Positions 1 to 11,060 of a DNA stretch of 26,954 bases are shown piece after piece. This DNA is from Nymphaea colorata (taxonomy: Eukaryota > Streptophyta > Magnoliopsida > Nymphaeales > Nymphaeaceae): NCBI RefSeq assembly GCF_008831285.2, contig NW_022204901.1:1-26954 (forward strand). Reading direction: 5' to 3'. A program made the translations under genes and the position numbers. The notes below the pieces were generated by a model. That model saw only the letters and a program-made list of their open reading frames with translations. It did not search any database and had not been told where the DNA came from. The first letter of the stretch is position 1. Every line of letters begins with the position of its first letter.

Positions 1-169
1 ACGTGTACAAATATGGTGTCTTCAACCATTTGTATACATATAAACTTGTGATTTCAACCATTGAAATCATTCATTATAGATGTAATAACATGTGAAATAC
101 ATTAGATTAACTATAAGGGACCAATATAGTGACTTGACTCTCATTCATTTCCAAAGAGACTTCTTTTTT

Positions 170-206
170 CAAGCCACTAAGACATTCTATAGGTATGTAA
201 CAAATG
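170..206. other. Crossover interval in HOR-1
   Basis: Left of this interval HOR-1 carries block-1 variants (CTTCTTTTTTCAAG); right of it, block-2 variants (GGCTACGCACACTC, ATATTGATCAAATATATG). The shared sequence between them cannot be assigned. The switch removes about 1435 bp, close to the 1430-bp spacing of the two homologous X boxes at 1935 and 3365 in HOR-2, so homologous unequal exchange explains it well. Confidence 0.75.
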
Positions 207-487
207 GCTACGCACACTCAATTAAATATATTGATCAAATATATGTAATAACAAGTGAAAATGAATCATTTAATCTCTCATTAAATATATGTGATCAAAT
301 ATATGTAATAACAAGTGAAACATATTACCTACAAGACACCAAATGAATCACTCAAATCTCGTTTGTTTCCATACAAACCTATGATTTCAATATACTAAAT
401 CATTTAATATAGACGTAACAATAAGTTAAGCACATTCAATTAAGTATGCGTGATCAAATGAATCACTTAAATCTCACTCGTATTGAG

Positions 488-528
488 ACGAGTGATTTAG
501 TGTGCGTATGGATACAAATGAATGAGAT
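488..528 (-). repeat. Inverted island II in HOR-1
   Basis: On the minus strand this reads ATCTCATTCATTTGTATCC followed by ATACGCACACTAAATC, which is normal direct satellite sequence. On the plus strand it is flanked by direct X sequence at the left and a direct Z box (GATGTAACAA) at the right. CACTCGT at 475-481 and ACGAGTG at 488-494 form a perfect 7-bp stem with a 6-base loop. Confidence 0.78.
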
Positions 529-2604
529 GTAACAAAATGTTCAACTTATTGAACAAACTACAAGGGATCAAACTAAATTAATCCATAGGTCTCCTTTACA
601 TCCAAATAAACTTGTGAGTTTTTATCGTTTAAATCGTTGATCGTAGATGTCATAACGAGTGAAACACATTAGGTTAATTATAAGACACCAAATAAATCAC
701 TCAAATCTCATTTATTTTCACACAAACTTGTGATTTAAATTCACTTAATCTAGCAATATGGATGTAACAACAAGTTTAAGCACATTCAATTAAGTATGTG
801 TGATCATTTGAATCACTTAAATCGCACTTGTATTGATATGAACTTGTGATTTCAATCATTTAGATCGTGCACTATAGTTGTAACAAGAAATTTAACTCAT
901 CGGACTAACTACACGCATTTGTATCCACATGAACATGTGATTTCAATCATTTACATCATTCATTATATATGTATTCCAAACGAACTTCTGGTATCAAAGC
1001 CACTAGGTCATTCTATACGTAAGTAAGAAATGGTCACGCGCATTCAATTAAATACAAGTGATCAATTATACGTAATAACAAGTGAAAATGAATCATATAT
1101 TCTCTCAATTAAATATAAGTAATCAAATATATGTAATAACAATTGAAACACATTAGGTTACTTACAAGACACCAAATGAATCACTCCAATGTCATTCATT
1201 TTCATACAAACCTATGATTTTAATCTACTAAATCATTTAATATAGACGTAACAACAAGTTAAGCACATTCAATTGCGTATGTGTGATAAAATGAATCACC
1301 TAAATCCCACTCGTATTGAAACAAACTTGTGATTTCAAATCCTTACATCGATCACCATAGATGTAAGAACTAGTTCAACTTATTGAACTAACTAAAAGGG
1401 ATCAAACGAATGCATAGGTGTCCTTTATATCCATACAAACTTGTAAGTTTTAATCATTTAAATCATTGATCAAAGATGTAATAACAAGTAAAACACAATA
1501 GGTTAACTACAAGACACCAAATGAGTCACTCGAATCTCATTCATTGTCGCACAAACCCTTGATTTCAAACTACTAAATCATTTATTATAGACGTAACAAC
1601 AAGTTAAACACATTCAATTAAATATGCATGATTATATGACTCACTTAAATCTCACTTGTATTCGTACGAACAAGTGATTTCAATCCTTTAGAACGTTCCC
1701 TATAGATGTAACAACAAATTCAACTCATCGGACTAACTACACGTGTACAAATATAGTGACTTCAACCATTTGTATCCATATAAACTTGTGATTTCAACCA
1801 TTTAAATCATTCATTATAGATGTAATAACAAATGAAATACATTAGATTTACTATAAGGGACCAATATAGTGACTTGACTCTCATTCATTTCCAAACGGAC
1901 TTCTTTTTTCAAGCCACTAAGTCATTCTATACGTATGTAACAAATGGTTACGCACATTCAATTAAATATAAGTTATCAAATGTATGTAAGAACAAGTAAA
2001 AATGAATCACATAATCTCTCGATTAAACATAAGTGATCAAATGTATGTAATAACAAGTGAAATACATCTATGGTGATCAATTGAATCACTCGAATCTCAT
2101 TCATTTTCATATAAACCTACGATTTGAATTTGCTAAATCATTTATTATAAACGTAACACCAAGTTAAGTACATTCAATTAAATATGCGTGATCAATTGAA
2201 TCACTTAAATCCCACTCGTATTGATGTGAACTTGTGCATCGATCACTGTAGATGTAACAACAAGTTCAACTTATCGTACAAACTAGAAAGTATCAAACTA
2301 ATGCATAGGTCACCTTTATATCCATATAAACTTGTGAGTTTTAATTATTTAAATCGTTGATCATGGATGTAATAACGTGTGAAACACGTTAGGATAACTA
2401 TAAGACACCAAATGAATCACTCGAACCACATTCATTTTCATACAAACTTGTGATTTCAGTTCACTAAATCAAGCAACATGGATGTAACAATAAGTTAAGC
2501 ACATTCAATTAAGTATGTGTGATCATTTGGATCACTTAAATCGCACTTGTATTGATACGAACTTGTAATTTCAATCCTTTAGATCGTGCACTATAGTCGT
2601 ACCA

Positions 2605-2778
2605 GTACGAGTCAGATTTAAGTGATTCATATGATCATGCATACTTTATTGAATGTACTTGACTTATTGTTATATCCATGTTAAATGATTTAGTAGATTA
2701 AAATCACAGGCTTGCATGAAAATGAATGAGATTTGAGAGATTCATTTGGCGCCCTATTGTTAACCTAATTCACTTGTT
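2605..2778 (-). repeat. Inverted island I in HOR-2
   Basis: Read on the minus strand, this segment is an ordinary Y monomer followed by an X monomer. It starts AACAAGTGAATTAGGTTAAC and ends in TTAAATCTGACTCGTAC. On the plus strand it sits between a Z monomer cut at its GTCGTACC box and direct X sequence (AAGCACATTCAATTAA). The minus-strand X part (2615-2672) can pair with the direct X copy at 2485-2542: by eye 51 of 58 positions match, with a 72-base loop. Confidence 0.88.
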
Positions 2779-2798
2779 AAGCACATTCAATTAAATTA

Positions 2799-2833
2799 CA
2801 TGAAAATGAATGAGATTTAGTGATTCACTTGTT
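2799..2833 (-). repeat. Extra shortened island I copy, unique to HOR-2
   Basis: Where HOR-3 and others read straight from AATTACA into AGTGAAACACATTAGG, HOR-2 has an insertion with TGAAAATGAATGAGATTTAG and TGATTCACTTGTTAAGCA. These match the right half of the island I just upstream (2715-2782) with a short internal gap. It looks like a local re-duplication of the inverted sequence. Confidence 0.7.
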
Positions 2834-3664
2834 AAGCACATTAGGTTAACTATATGACACCAAATAAATCACTTGTTAAGGACATCCGTATTAAGAATCA
2901 TTATAAATGTAACAACTAGTGAAACACATTAGGTAAACCATAAGACACCAAATGAATCACTCGAATCTCATTCATTTTCATACAAACTTATGATTTCGAT
3001 CTACTAAATCATTTAATATAGATGTAACAACAAGTTAAACACATTCAACTAAGCATGCATGATCATATGAATCATTTAAATCTCACTTGTATTGGTACGA
3101 ACGCGTGATTTCAATCCTTTAGATCGTTCACTATAGATATAACAACAAATTCAACTCATCGGACTAATTACACGCATTCAAAGTAATGCATAGATCCCAT
3201 TTGTATCCATATGAACTTAAGATTTCAATCATTTAAATCATTCATTATAGATGTAATAACAAGTGAAATACACTAGATTAACTGTAAGGGACCAACTTAA
3301 TGACCTGACTCTCATTCATTTCCAAACGAACTTCTTATTTCAAGCCACTAAGTCATTCTATACGTATGTAACAAATGGCTACGCACACTCAATTAAATAT
3401 ATTGATCAAATATATGTAATAACAAGTGAAAATGAATCATTTAATCTCTCAATTAAATATATGCGATCAAATATATGTAATAATAAGTGAAACATATTAG
3501 GTTACCTACAAGATACCAAATCAATCACTCAAATCTCATTCATTTTCATACAAACCTATGATTTCAATATACTAAATCATTTAATATAGACGTAACAACA
3601 AGTTAAGCACATTCAATTAAGTATGCGTGATCAAATGAATCACTTAAATCTCACTCGTATTGAG

Positions 3665-3705
3665 ACGTGTGATTTAGTATGCGTATGGATACAAATGAAT
3701 GAGAT
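3665..3705 (-). repeat. Inverted island II in HOR-2
   Basis: Same flipped segment as in HOR-1. The short stem is imperfect here (CACTCGT facing ACGTGTG). Confidence 0.76.
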
Positions 3706-5791
3706 GTAACAACATGTTCAACTTATTGAACAAACTACAAGGGATCAAACTAAATTAATCCATAGGTCTCCTTTACATCCATATAAACTTGTGAGTTTTT
3801 ATCGTTTAAATCGTTGATCATAGATCTCATAACGAGTGAAACACATTAGGTTAATTATAAGTCACCAAATGAATCACTCAAATCTCATTTATTTTCACAC
3901 AAAATTGTGATTTGAATTCACTTAATCTAGAAATATGGATGTAACAACAAGTTAAGCACATTCAATTAAGAATGTGTGATCATTTGAATCACTTAAATCG
4001 CACTTGTATTGATACGAACTTGTGATTTCAATCATTTAGATCGTGCACTATAGTTGTAACAATAAATTTAACTCATCGGACTAACAACATGCGTTTGTAT
4101 CTACTTGAACATGTGATTTCAATCATTTAAATTATTCGTTATATATGTATTCCAATCGAACTTCTGGTAGCAAAGCCACTAGGTCATTCTATACGTAAGT
4201 AAGAAATGGTCACGCACATTCAATTAAATGCAAGTGATCAATTATATTAATAACAACTGAAAATGAATCACTTAATACCTCAATTAAATATAAGTGATCA
4301 AATATATGTAATAACAAGTGAAACACATTAGGTTACTTACAAGACACCAAATGAATCACTTCAATATCATTCATTTTCATACAAACCTACGATTTTAATC
4401 TACTAAATCATTTTATATAGACGTAACAACAAGTTAAGCATATTCAATTCCGTATGTGTGATAAAATGAATCACTTAAATCCCACTCGTATTGAAACGAA
4501 CTTGTGATTTCAATTCCTTACATCGATCACCATAGATGTAAGAACTAGTTCAACTTATTGAACTAACTAAAAGGGATCAAACGAATGCATAGGTCTCCTT
4601 TATATCCATACAAACTTGTAAGTTTTAACCATTTAAATCATTGATCAAAGATGTAATAACAAGTGAAACACAATAGGTTAACTACAAGACACCAAATGAA
4701 TCACTCGAATCTCATTCATTGTCGCACAAACTTGTGATTTCAAACTATTAAATCATTTATTATAGACGTAACAACAAGTTAAATACATTTAATTAAGTAT
4801 GCATGATTATATGAATCACTTAAATCTCACTTGTATTCGTACGAACATGTGATTTCAATCCTTTATAACGTTTCCTATAGATGTAACAACAAATTCAACT
4901 CATCGGACTAACTACACGTGTACAAATATAGTGACTTCAACCATTTGTATCCATATAAACTTGTGATTTCAACCATTTAAATCATTCATTATAGATGTAA
5001 TAACAAATGAAATACATTAGATTTACTATAAGGGACCAATATAGTGACTTGACTCTCATTCATTTCCAAACGGACTTCTTTTTTCAAGCCACTAAGTCAT
5101 TCTATACGTATGTAACAAATGATTACGCACATTCAATTAAATATAAGTTATCAAATGTATGTAAGAACAAGTAAAAATGAATCACATAATCTCTCGATTA
5201 AACATAAGTGATCAAATGTATGTAATAACAAGTGAAACACATTAAGTTACCTGTAAGACACCAAATGAATCACTCGAATACTATTCATTTTCATATAAAC
5301 CTATGATTTGAATTTACTAAATCATTTAATATAAACGTAACAACAAGTTAAGTACATTAAATTAATTATGCGTGATCAATTGAATCATTTAAATCCCACT
5401 CGTATTGATGTGAACTTGTGCATCGATCACTATAGATGTAACAACATGTTCAACATATCGTACAAACTAGAAAAGATCAAACTAATGCATAGGTCTCATT
5501 TATATCCATATAAACTTGTGAGTTTTAATTATTTAAAACATTAATCATGGATGTAATAACATGTGAAACACGTTAGGTTAACTATTATAAGACACCAAAT
5601 GAATCACTCGAATCACATTCATTTTCATACAAAGTTGTGATTTCAGTTCACTTAATCAAGCAACATGGATGTAACAATAAGTTAAGCATATTCAATTAAG
5701 TATGTGTGATCATTTGAATCACTTAAATCGCACTTGTATTGATACGAACTTGTAATTTCAATCCTTTAGATCGTGCACTATAGTCGTTCCA

Positions 5792-5965
5792 ATACGAGTC
5801 AGATTTAAGTGATTCATATGATCACGCATACTTTATTGAATGTACTTGACTTATTGTTATATCCATGTTAAATGATTTGGTAGATTGAAATCACAGGCTT
5901 GCATGAAAATGAATGAGATTTGAGTGATTCATTTGGTGCCCTATTGTTAACCTAATTCACTTGTT
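5792..5965 (-). repeat. Inverted island I in HOR-3
   Basis: This has the same boundaries and orientation as the HOR-2 copy: a Z monomer broken at TAGTCGTTCC, then the flipped X-Y pair, then ATTCACTTGTT followed by direct AAGCACATTCAATT. The shared junctions show that the inversion arose once and was copied with the unit. Confidence 0.87.
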
Positions 5966-6821
5966 AAGCACATTCAATTAAATTACAAGTGAAACACATT
6001 AGGTTAACTATATGGCACCAAATGAATCACTTGTTAAGGACATCCGTATTAAGAATCATTATAAATGTAACAACTAGTGAAACACATTAGGTAAACCATA
6101 AGACGCCAAATGAATCACTCGAATCTCATTCATTTTCATACAAACTTGTGATTTCGATCTACTAAATCATTTAACATAGATGTAACAACAAGTTAAACAC
6201 ATTCAATTATGCATGCTTGATCATATGAATCATTTAAATTTCACTTGTATCGGTACGAACGCGTGATTTCAATCCTTTAGATTGTTCACTATAGATGTAA
6301 CAACAAATTCAACTCACCGGACTAATTACACGCGTTCAAAGTAATGCATAGATCCCATTTGTATCCATATGAACTTGCGATTTCAATCATTTAAATATTT
6401 ATTATAGATGTAATAACAAGTGAAATACACTAGATTAATTGTAAGGGACCAACTTAATGACCTAACTCTCATTCATTTCCAAACGAACTTCTTATTTCAA
6501 GCCACTAAGACATTCTATACGTATGTAACAAATGGCTACGCACACTGAATTAAATATATTGATCAAATATATGTAATAACAAGTGAAAATGAATCATTTA
6601 ATCTCTCAATTAAATATATGTGATCAAATATATGTAATAACAAGTGAAACATATTAGGTTACCTACAAGACACCAAATGAATCACTCAAATCTCATTCAT
6701 TTCCATACAAACCTATGATTTCAATATACTAAATCATTTACTATATACGTAACAACAAGTTAAGCACATTCAATTAAGTATGTGTGATCAAATGAATCAC
6801 TTAAATCTCACTCGTATTGAG

Positions 6822-6862
6822 ACGAGTGATTTAGTGTGCGTATGGATACAAATGAATGAGAT
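6822..6862 (-). repeat. Inverted island II in HOR-3
   Basis: Same flipped segment, with the 7-bp stem CACTCGT / ACGAGTG intact around the loop ATTGAG. Confidence 0.77.
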
Positions 6863-8795
6863 GTAACAACATGTTCAACATATTGAACAAACTACAAGGG
6901 ATCAAACTAAATTAATCTATAGGTCTCCTTTACATCCCTATAAACTTGTGAGTTTTTATCGTTTAAATCGTTGATCATAGATGTCATAATGTGTGAAACA
7001 CATTAAGTTAATTATAAGACACCAAATGAATCACTCAAATCTCATTTATTTTCACTCAAACTTGTGATTTAAATTCACTTAATCTAGCAATAGGGATGTA
7101 ACAACAAGTTAAGCACATTCAATTAAGTATGTGTGATCATTTGAATCACTTAAATCGCACTTGTATTGATACGAACTTGTGATTTCAATCATTTAGATCG
7201 TGCACTATAGTTGTAACAATAAATTCAACTCATCGGACTAACTACACGCATTTGTATCCACATGAACATGTGATTTCAATCATTTAAATCATTCGTTATC
7301 TATGTATTCCAAACGAACTTCTGGTATCAAAGCCACTAGGTCATTCTATACGTATGTAAGAAATGGTCACGCGCATTCAATTAATACAAGTGATCAATTA
7401 TATGTAATAACAAGTGAAAATGAATCACTTATTCTCTCAATTAAATATAAGTAATCAAATATATGTAATAACAAGTGAAACACATTAGGTTACTTTCAAG
7501 ACACCAATTGAATCACTCCAGTGTCATTCATTTTCATACAAACCTATGATTTTAATCTACTAAATCATTTAATATAGACGTAACAACAAGTTAAGCACAT
7601 TCAATTACGTATGTGTGATAAAATGAATCACTTAAATCCCACTCGTATTGATACGAACTTGTGATTTCAATTCCTTACATCGATCACCGTAGATGTAACA
7701 CAGTAGGTTAACTACAAGACACCAAATGAATCACTCGAATCTCAATCATTTTCGCACAAACTTGTGATTTCAATCTTACAACAAGTTAAACACATTCAAT
7801 TAAGTATGCATGATTACATGAATCACTTAAATCTCACTTGTATTCGTATGAACATGTGATTTCAATCCTTTAGAACGTTCCCTATAGATGTAACAAGAAA
7901 TTCAACTCATCGGACTAACTACACGTGTACAAATATAGTGACTTCAACCATTTGTATCCATATAAACTTGTGATTTCAACCATTTAAATCATTCATTATA
8001 GATGTAATAGCAAGTGAAATACATTAGATTAACTATAAGGGACCAATATAGTGACTTGACTCTCATTCATTTCCAAATGGACTTCTTTTTTCAAGCCACT
8101 AAGTCATTCTATACGTATGTAACAAATGGTTCCGCACATTCAATTAAATATAAGTTATCAAATGTACGTAAGAACAAGTACAAATGAATCACATAATCTC
8201 TCAATTAAACATAAGTGATCAAATGTATGTAATAACAAGTGAAACACATTAAGTTACCTGTAAGACACCAAATGAATCACTCGAATCCCATTTATTTTCA
8301 TATAAACCTATGATTTGAATTTACTAAATCATTTAATATAAACGTAATAACAAATTAAGTACATTCAATTAAATATGCGTGATCAATTGAATCACTTAAA
8401 TCCCACTCGTATTGATGTAAACTTGTGCATCGATCACTATAGATGTAACAACATGTTCAACTTAACGTACAAACTAGAAAGGATCAAACTAATGCATAGG
8501 TCTCCTTTATATCCATATAAACTTGTGAGTTTTAATTATTTAAATCATTGACCATGGATGTAACAACATGGGGAACACGTTAGGTTAACTATAAGACACC
8601 AAATGAATCACTCGAACCACATTCATTTTCATACAAACTTGTGATTTCAGTTCACTTAATCAAGCAACATGGACGTAAGAATAAGTTAAGCACATTCAAT
8701 TAAGCATGTGTGATCATTTGAATCACTTAAATCGCACTTGTATTGATACGAACTTGTAATTTCAATCCTTTAGATCGTGCACTATAGTCGTACAA

Positions 8796-8969
8796 ATACG
8801 AGTCAGATTTAAGTGATTCATATGATCACGCATACTTTATTGAATGTACTTGACTTATTGTTATATCCATGTTAAATGATTTAGTAGATTGAAATCATAG
8901 GCTTGCATGAAAATGAATGAGATTTGAGTGATTCATTTGGTGCCCTATTGTTAACCTAATTCACTTGTT
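8796..8969 (-). repeat. Inverted island I in HOR-4
   Basis: The junctions are the same as in the other units (left near TCGTACAAATACGAG, right at TTCACTTGTT followed by AAGCATATTGAATT). It lies about 120 bp left of the retrotransposon insertion. Confidence 0.87.
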
Positions 8970-9082
8970 AAGCATATTGAATTAAATTACAAGTGAAACA
9001 CATTAGGTTAACTATATGACACCAAATGAATCACTTGTTAAGGACATCCGTATTAAGAATCATTATAAATGTAAAAACTAGT

Positions 9083-9087
9083 GAAAC
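9083..9087. repeat. Target-site duplication, left copy (GAAAC)
   Basis: GAAAC lies immediately left of the LTR start TGTCACGACC and is repeated exactly at 16217-16221. In uninterrupted units the site reads ACTAGTGAAACACATTAGG. A 5-bp duplication is usual for LTR retrotransposon integration. Confidence 0.95.
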
Positions 9088-10159
9088 TGTCACGACCCAA
9101 TTTTTGACACCAAAAATTTTCTTTCATTTCTATAATAGCGGAAGCAATATTGAGTCATGACCAGAACATAAGACATTGTTTTATTTCAACAATAAAATAC
9201 TTGGACCCAAACAAAAATAACCACAAATCCCCAAAACCGACGCAGTGCCCAGAATGCCAATGCCCGTCCATCACAAGACTGAGGTCGTCGCTCCAAAGCC
9301 AAAATCTATCAAGGACTACCTGTAGATAGAAAGAAGGGTCAGAATTCCTCTGAGTATGGAAAAATCCAGCCATGTGTGGAACATGGCCCATCAAAATAAT
9401 ATCTGGTTTTTGTAAAACAAATATCTTCAAATCTTAACACATATTAGAGTAACGTCACATGTTCAGCAACAAAACGAGGTGTGCACAACCTCCCAAAATT
9501 TCGTAGGCTTCCAACCGTGGTCCTCTGACAATGTCAAGGTCATCGTGCCGAGCAACAGAAATCCCCGTGGGCACTCACGGGCAGAACAGAACATCTCTTC
9601 ACCAGGCGATCCAACGGATCGAGGGCACCTGAAGTAAAGCCTCCTGAGATATCTCAGATCGCCGCTGCAGCAGCATGGTCTCTCTAGGAACCCGGGTGGA
9701 GAGACCAGGAGTCTCGCTCCCAAACAGAAACAGAACAGAATCCCGGGCCCTTGTGCCGCCCAATACCCTGTGGGCCCTCCAGTACAGCCAGAGGAGCGTG
9801 CGTCAACAGTGAGCTCAGACCCACCACTACCTCCCGGGACGAAACCGATCACTGGGCAAAACAGAAAGCTCGCACTCGCATAACCATTGCACAAAGTCCA
9901 CGTTTCGCCTTCGAATTTCAAAAGTGAGGGTTTACCAATGCTAGACATCGTCTAGTACCTCTCACAGAAACCGTCTGCCCTCAGGCTCGGTTTTCCAAAC
10001 AGAATAATTCAGCTATTTTAAATCTTAACTGAATAGCAATAGAGCAAAACTCATTGATCTATAAACCTCTATTAGCAATATTATAATCCTTATTTGAAAC
10101 AATAAAATTTGTATTTAAATTCTCAAACGTGACTTTCCTCCTCTAATGGTTCCAAAGTT

Positions 10160-10185
10160 AATTTCAGAACCATATTTCTGAAATT
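10160..10185. repeat. Perfect inverted repeat in the LTR (10-bp arms)
   Basis: AATTTCAGAA (10160-10169) and TTCTGAAATT (10176-10185) are exact reverse complements around CCATAT. The same structure is at 14747-14772 in the other LTR. Its role is unknown; it could form a hairpin in the RNA. Confidence 0.75.
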
Positions 10186-10247
10186 TTAAACACCACAAAG
10201 AGCATCAAAAAGTAATATAGCATATCATGTCGTTTTTAATTTATAAA

Positions 10248-10282
10248 ACCCCCTTTTTGTAATTTTTAAGAATTCAGGGGGT
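10248..10282. repeat. Inverted repeat ACCCCCT / AGGGGGT in the LTR
   Basis: Seven-base arms at 10248-10254 and 10276-10282 enclose 21 AT-rich bases, directly beside the TATAAATT at 10238-10245. A second copy lies at 14835-14869. A short G-rich hairpin beside a possible promoter is noted only as structure. Confidence 0.6.
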
Positions 10283-10339
10283 ACCAAAACGTGATTTCTT
10301 ATTAAATGCATGGTTTTTGCTCAAAATCACTTTCCCAAG

Positions 10340-10355
10340 CCTCTTTTTGAAGAGG
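10340..10355. repeat. Short hairpin CCTCTT / AAGAGG in the LTR
   Basis: Six-base arms with a TTTG loop; the second copy is at 14927-14942. It is small enough to be chance, though it lies close to the two other inverted repeats of the LTR. Confidence 0.4.
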
Positions 10356-10496
10356 TTTTCAGCAAAAACGTTGCGGCATGAACGCTTAAAAGTTATAACA
10401 GTTTTTTTCGCAAATTTTGATAATAAGGTGGACCTGCTTTGAAATTTTTCATCATTGATATAAATTTGGCCCACGCTCGTTTTTCTTCATTTCACG

Positions 10497-11060
10497 CCTG
10501 CGTTTTCTCTCTCCTCACGAGCGCCTCTTCCTCGTCTTCGTGTTCGTCTGGTGGTGGAGTCTCCACCTTGCTTCCATGACCAAAACAAGAGAGAGATCTC
10601 TCTGTCTCGCGCCAAGGCTCCTTCCTCGCATGGTTCGCTCGACGGTGAAGCTTTCGTCGTCCTCAAAGGGGAACGAACCAGAGAGGAGGAGATTGTCTTC
10701 CTCTCCTTCCCTGACGCTAGGGTTCTTCGTGCGCTGCTTCCAATCGACCGTCCGACCCTCTTAGCCGCCGCTGCCTCCTCTGCTGCTACCGTTTTTCATC
10801 TCTGCCTTGCGACGTGTGGAGGAACCGGCAGGGAAGGAGGGACGACGGGAGGGTTACTGTTTTCCCCCAAACCGCTTCTGTTACAACCATCACGGTGTTC
10901 CCTTCTCTTGGAGCTCTCCAGCAACAAGAAGATTGAAGAAAACGCCCCTGCTATCGGCGTCCGTGGCAGAAGAAAAAGGAAATCGAGGCCTCGTTCTTCA
11001 CGGGAGGGGATGACTGAACGGGGGTTTCAGTCGAAACCCCTCAGTAAAGACCGTACCCCT
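10497..11060. other. GC-rich, CpG-bearing tract in the 3' LTR
   Basis: This part of the LTR has much higher GC and many CG dinucleotides compared with the satellite and the LTR edges. On the plus strand it looks like a plant gene start: TATAAAT at 10459-10465, then pyrimidine-rich CTCTCTCCTCACGAGCG, an ATG at 10577, and GACGCTAGGGTTCTTCG further on. The ATG frame is only 62 codons (to 10764), rich in Arg, Ser and Leu. The overlapping longer frame begins with GTG, so I do not call a protein. It may be ordinary LTR sequence or a captured host fragment. Confidence 0.5.

Larger units (their letters stand above)
1..1740 (+). repeat. HOR-1, internally deleted unit (1740 bp)
   Basis: The unit begins with the start landmark ACGTGTACAAATAT and ends where the landmark recurs at 1741. 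It is 1435 bp shorter than the 3175-bp HOR-2. The first 170 bases match the start of HOR-2 (TTTTTTCAAG variant). By 207 the sequence has the GGCTACGCACACTC variant that HOR-2 carries near 3383. The missing part therefore runs from about 1910 to about 3345 in HOR-2 terms and includes inverted island I. The start may be cut by the window edge. Confidence 0.85.
1741..4915 (+). repeat. HOR-2, longest unit (3175 bp)
   Basis: This is the best reference unit. It contains block 1 (Y at 1820, then Y-X-Z twice, then inverted island I), block 2 (Y at 3250 onward, with island II at 3665-3705) and block 3 (Y at 4143 onward), ending in Z just before 4916. It is the only unit with an extra 35-bp piece at 2799-2833, a second shortened copy of island I sequence. 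About 27 monomer equivalents fit in it. Confidence 0.88.
4916..7922 (+). repeat. HOR-3 (3007 bp)
   Basis: This unit is closely collinear with HOR-2, with both islands present (5792-5965 and 6822-6862). Its shorter length is mostly explained by a deletion near 7696, where the Z box joins directly to ACAGTAGGTTAACTAC and about 130 bp of a Z-Y pair is lost. A smaller loss lies near 7774, where CAATC joins TTACAACAAGTT. Confidence 0.87.
1..9087 (+). repeat. Satellite array, left arm (115-bp monomers in a 3.1-kb higher-order repeat)
   Basis: The whole stretch is diverged tandem copies of one AT-rich monomer. A box of the form ATGTAA or CGTAAC recurs at 1820, 1935, 2045, 2151, 2252, 2367, 2482 and 2598 in one unit, so the monomer is about 115 bp. 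Three flavours differ after the box: Y (GTGAAACACATTAGG), X (GTTAAGCACATTCAATTAAG) and Z (TTCAACTCATCGGACTAA). They run Y-X-Z repeatedly. An extra half-monomer of about 50-60 bp follows X in three places per unit (for example 1984, 3413, 4247). No credible gene lies here: the open frames are short, differ between copies and are broken in most units. The AT richness, the lack of genes and the embedded gypsy element fit heterochromatin; the chromosomal location is unknown. Confidence 0.93.
7923..9087 (+). repeat. HOR-4, left part, interrupted by the retrotransposon
   Basis: This is the first 1165 bases of a unit, including a complete inverted island I at 8796-8969. It stops at GTGAAAC inside a Y monomer, where the LTR begins with TGTCACGACC. 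The last five bases are one copy of the target-site duplication. Confidence 0.9.

Noticed and set aside
92-346. Open frames of 67-84 codons in the satellite at 92-346, 3263-3490 and 19188-19391
   Set aside because: They lie at the same position in the repeat, differ in length between units, are broken in the other units, match no family I know, and are low-complexity products of AT-rich repeat sequence.
1741-4915. A CENP-B box-like 17-bp motif in the satellite
   Set aside because: The most conserved box (AGATGTAACAACAAGTT) does not match the CENP-B box core, so no protein binding can be claimed.
1-9087. CRISPR-like regular repeats
   Set aside because: Repeats and intervening sequence are all diverged copies of one monomer; there are no unique spacers, and the context is a plant satellite.
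9155-9430. A 91-codon minus-strand frame near the LTR end (also 13742-14017)
   Set aside because: It has no known domain and lies within LTR sequence between the candidate start of transcription and the primer site, where untranslated RNA is expected.
9463-9948. A 161-codon minus-strand frame in each LTR (also 14050-14535)
   Set aside because: It lies in the U5-side part of the LTR, has no recognisable domain, and its composition (Cys, Gly, Trp, Pro rich) looks like translated non-coding GC-rich DNA.
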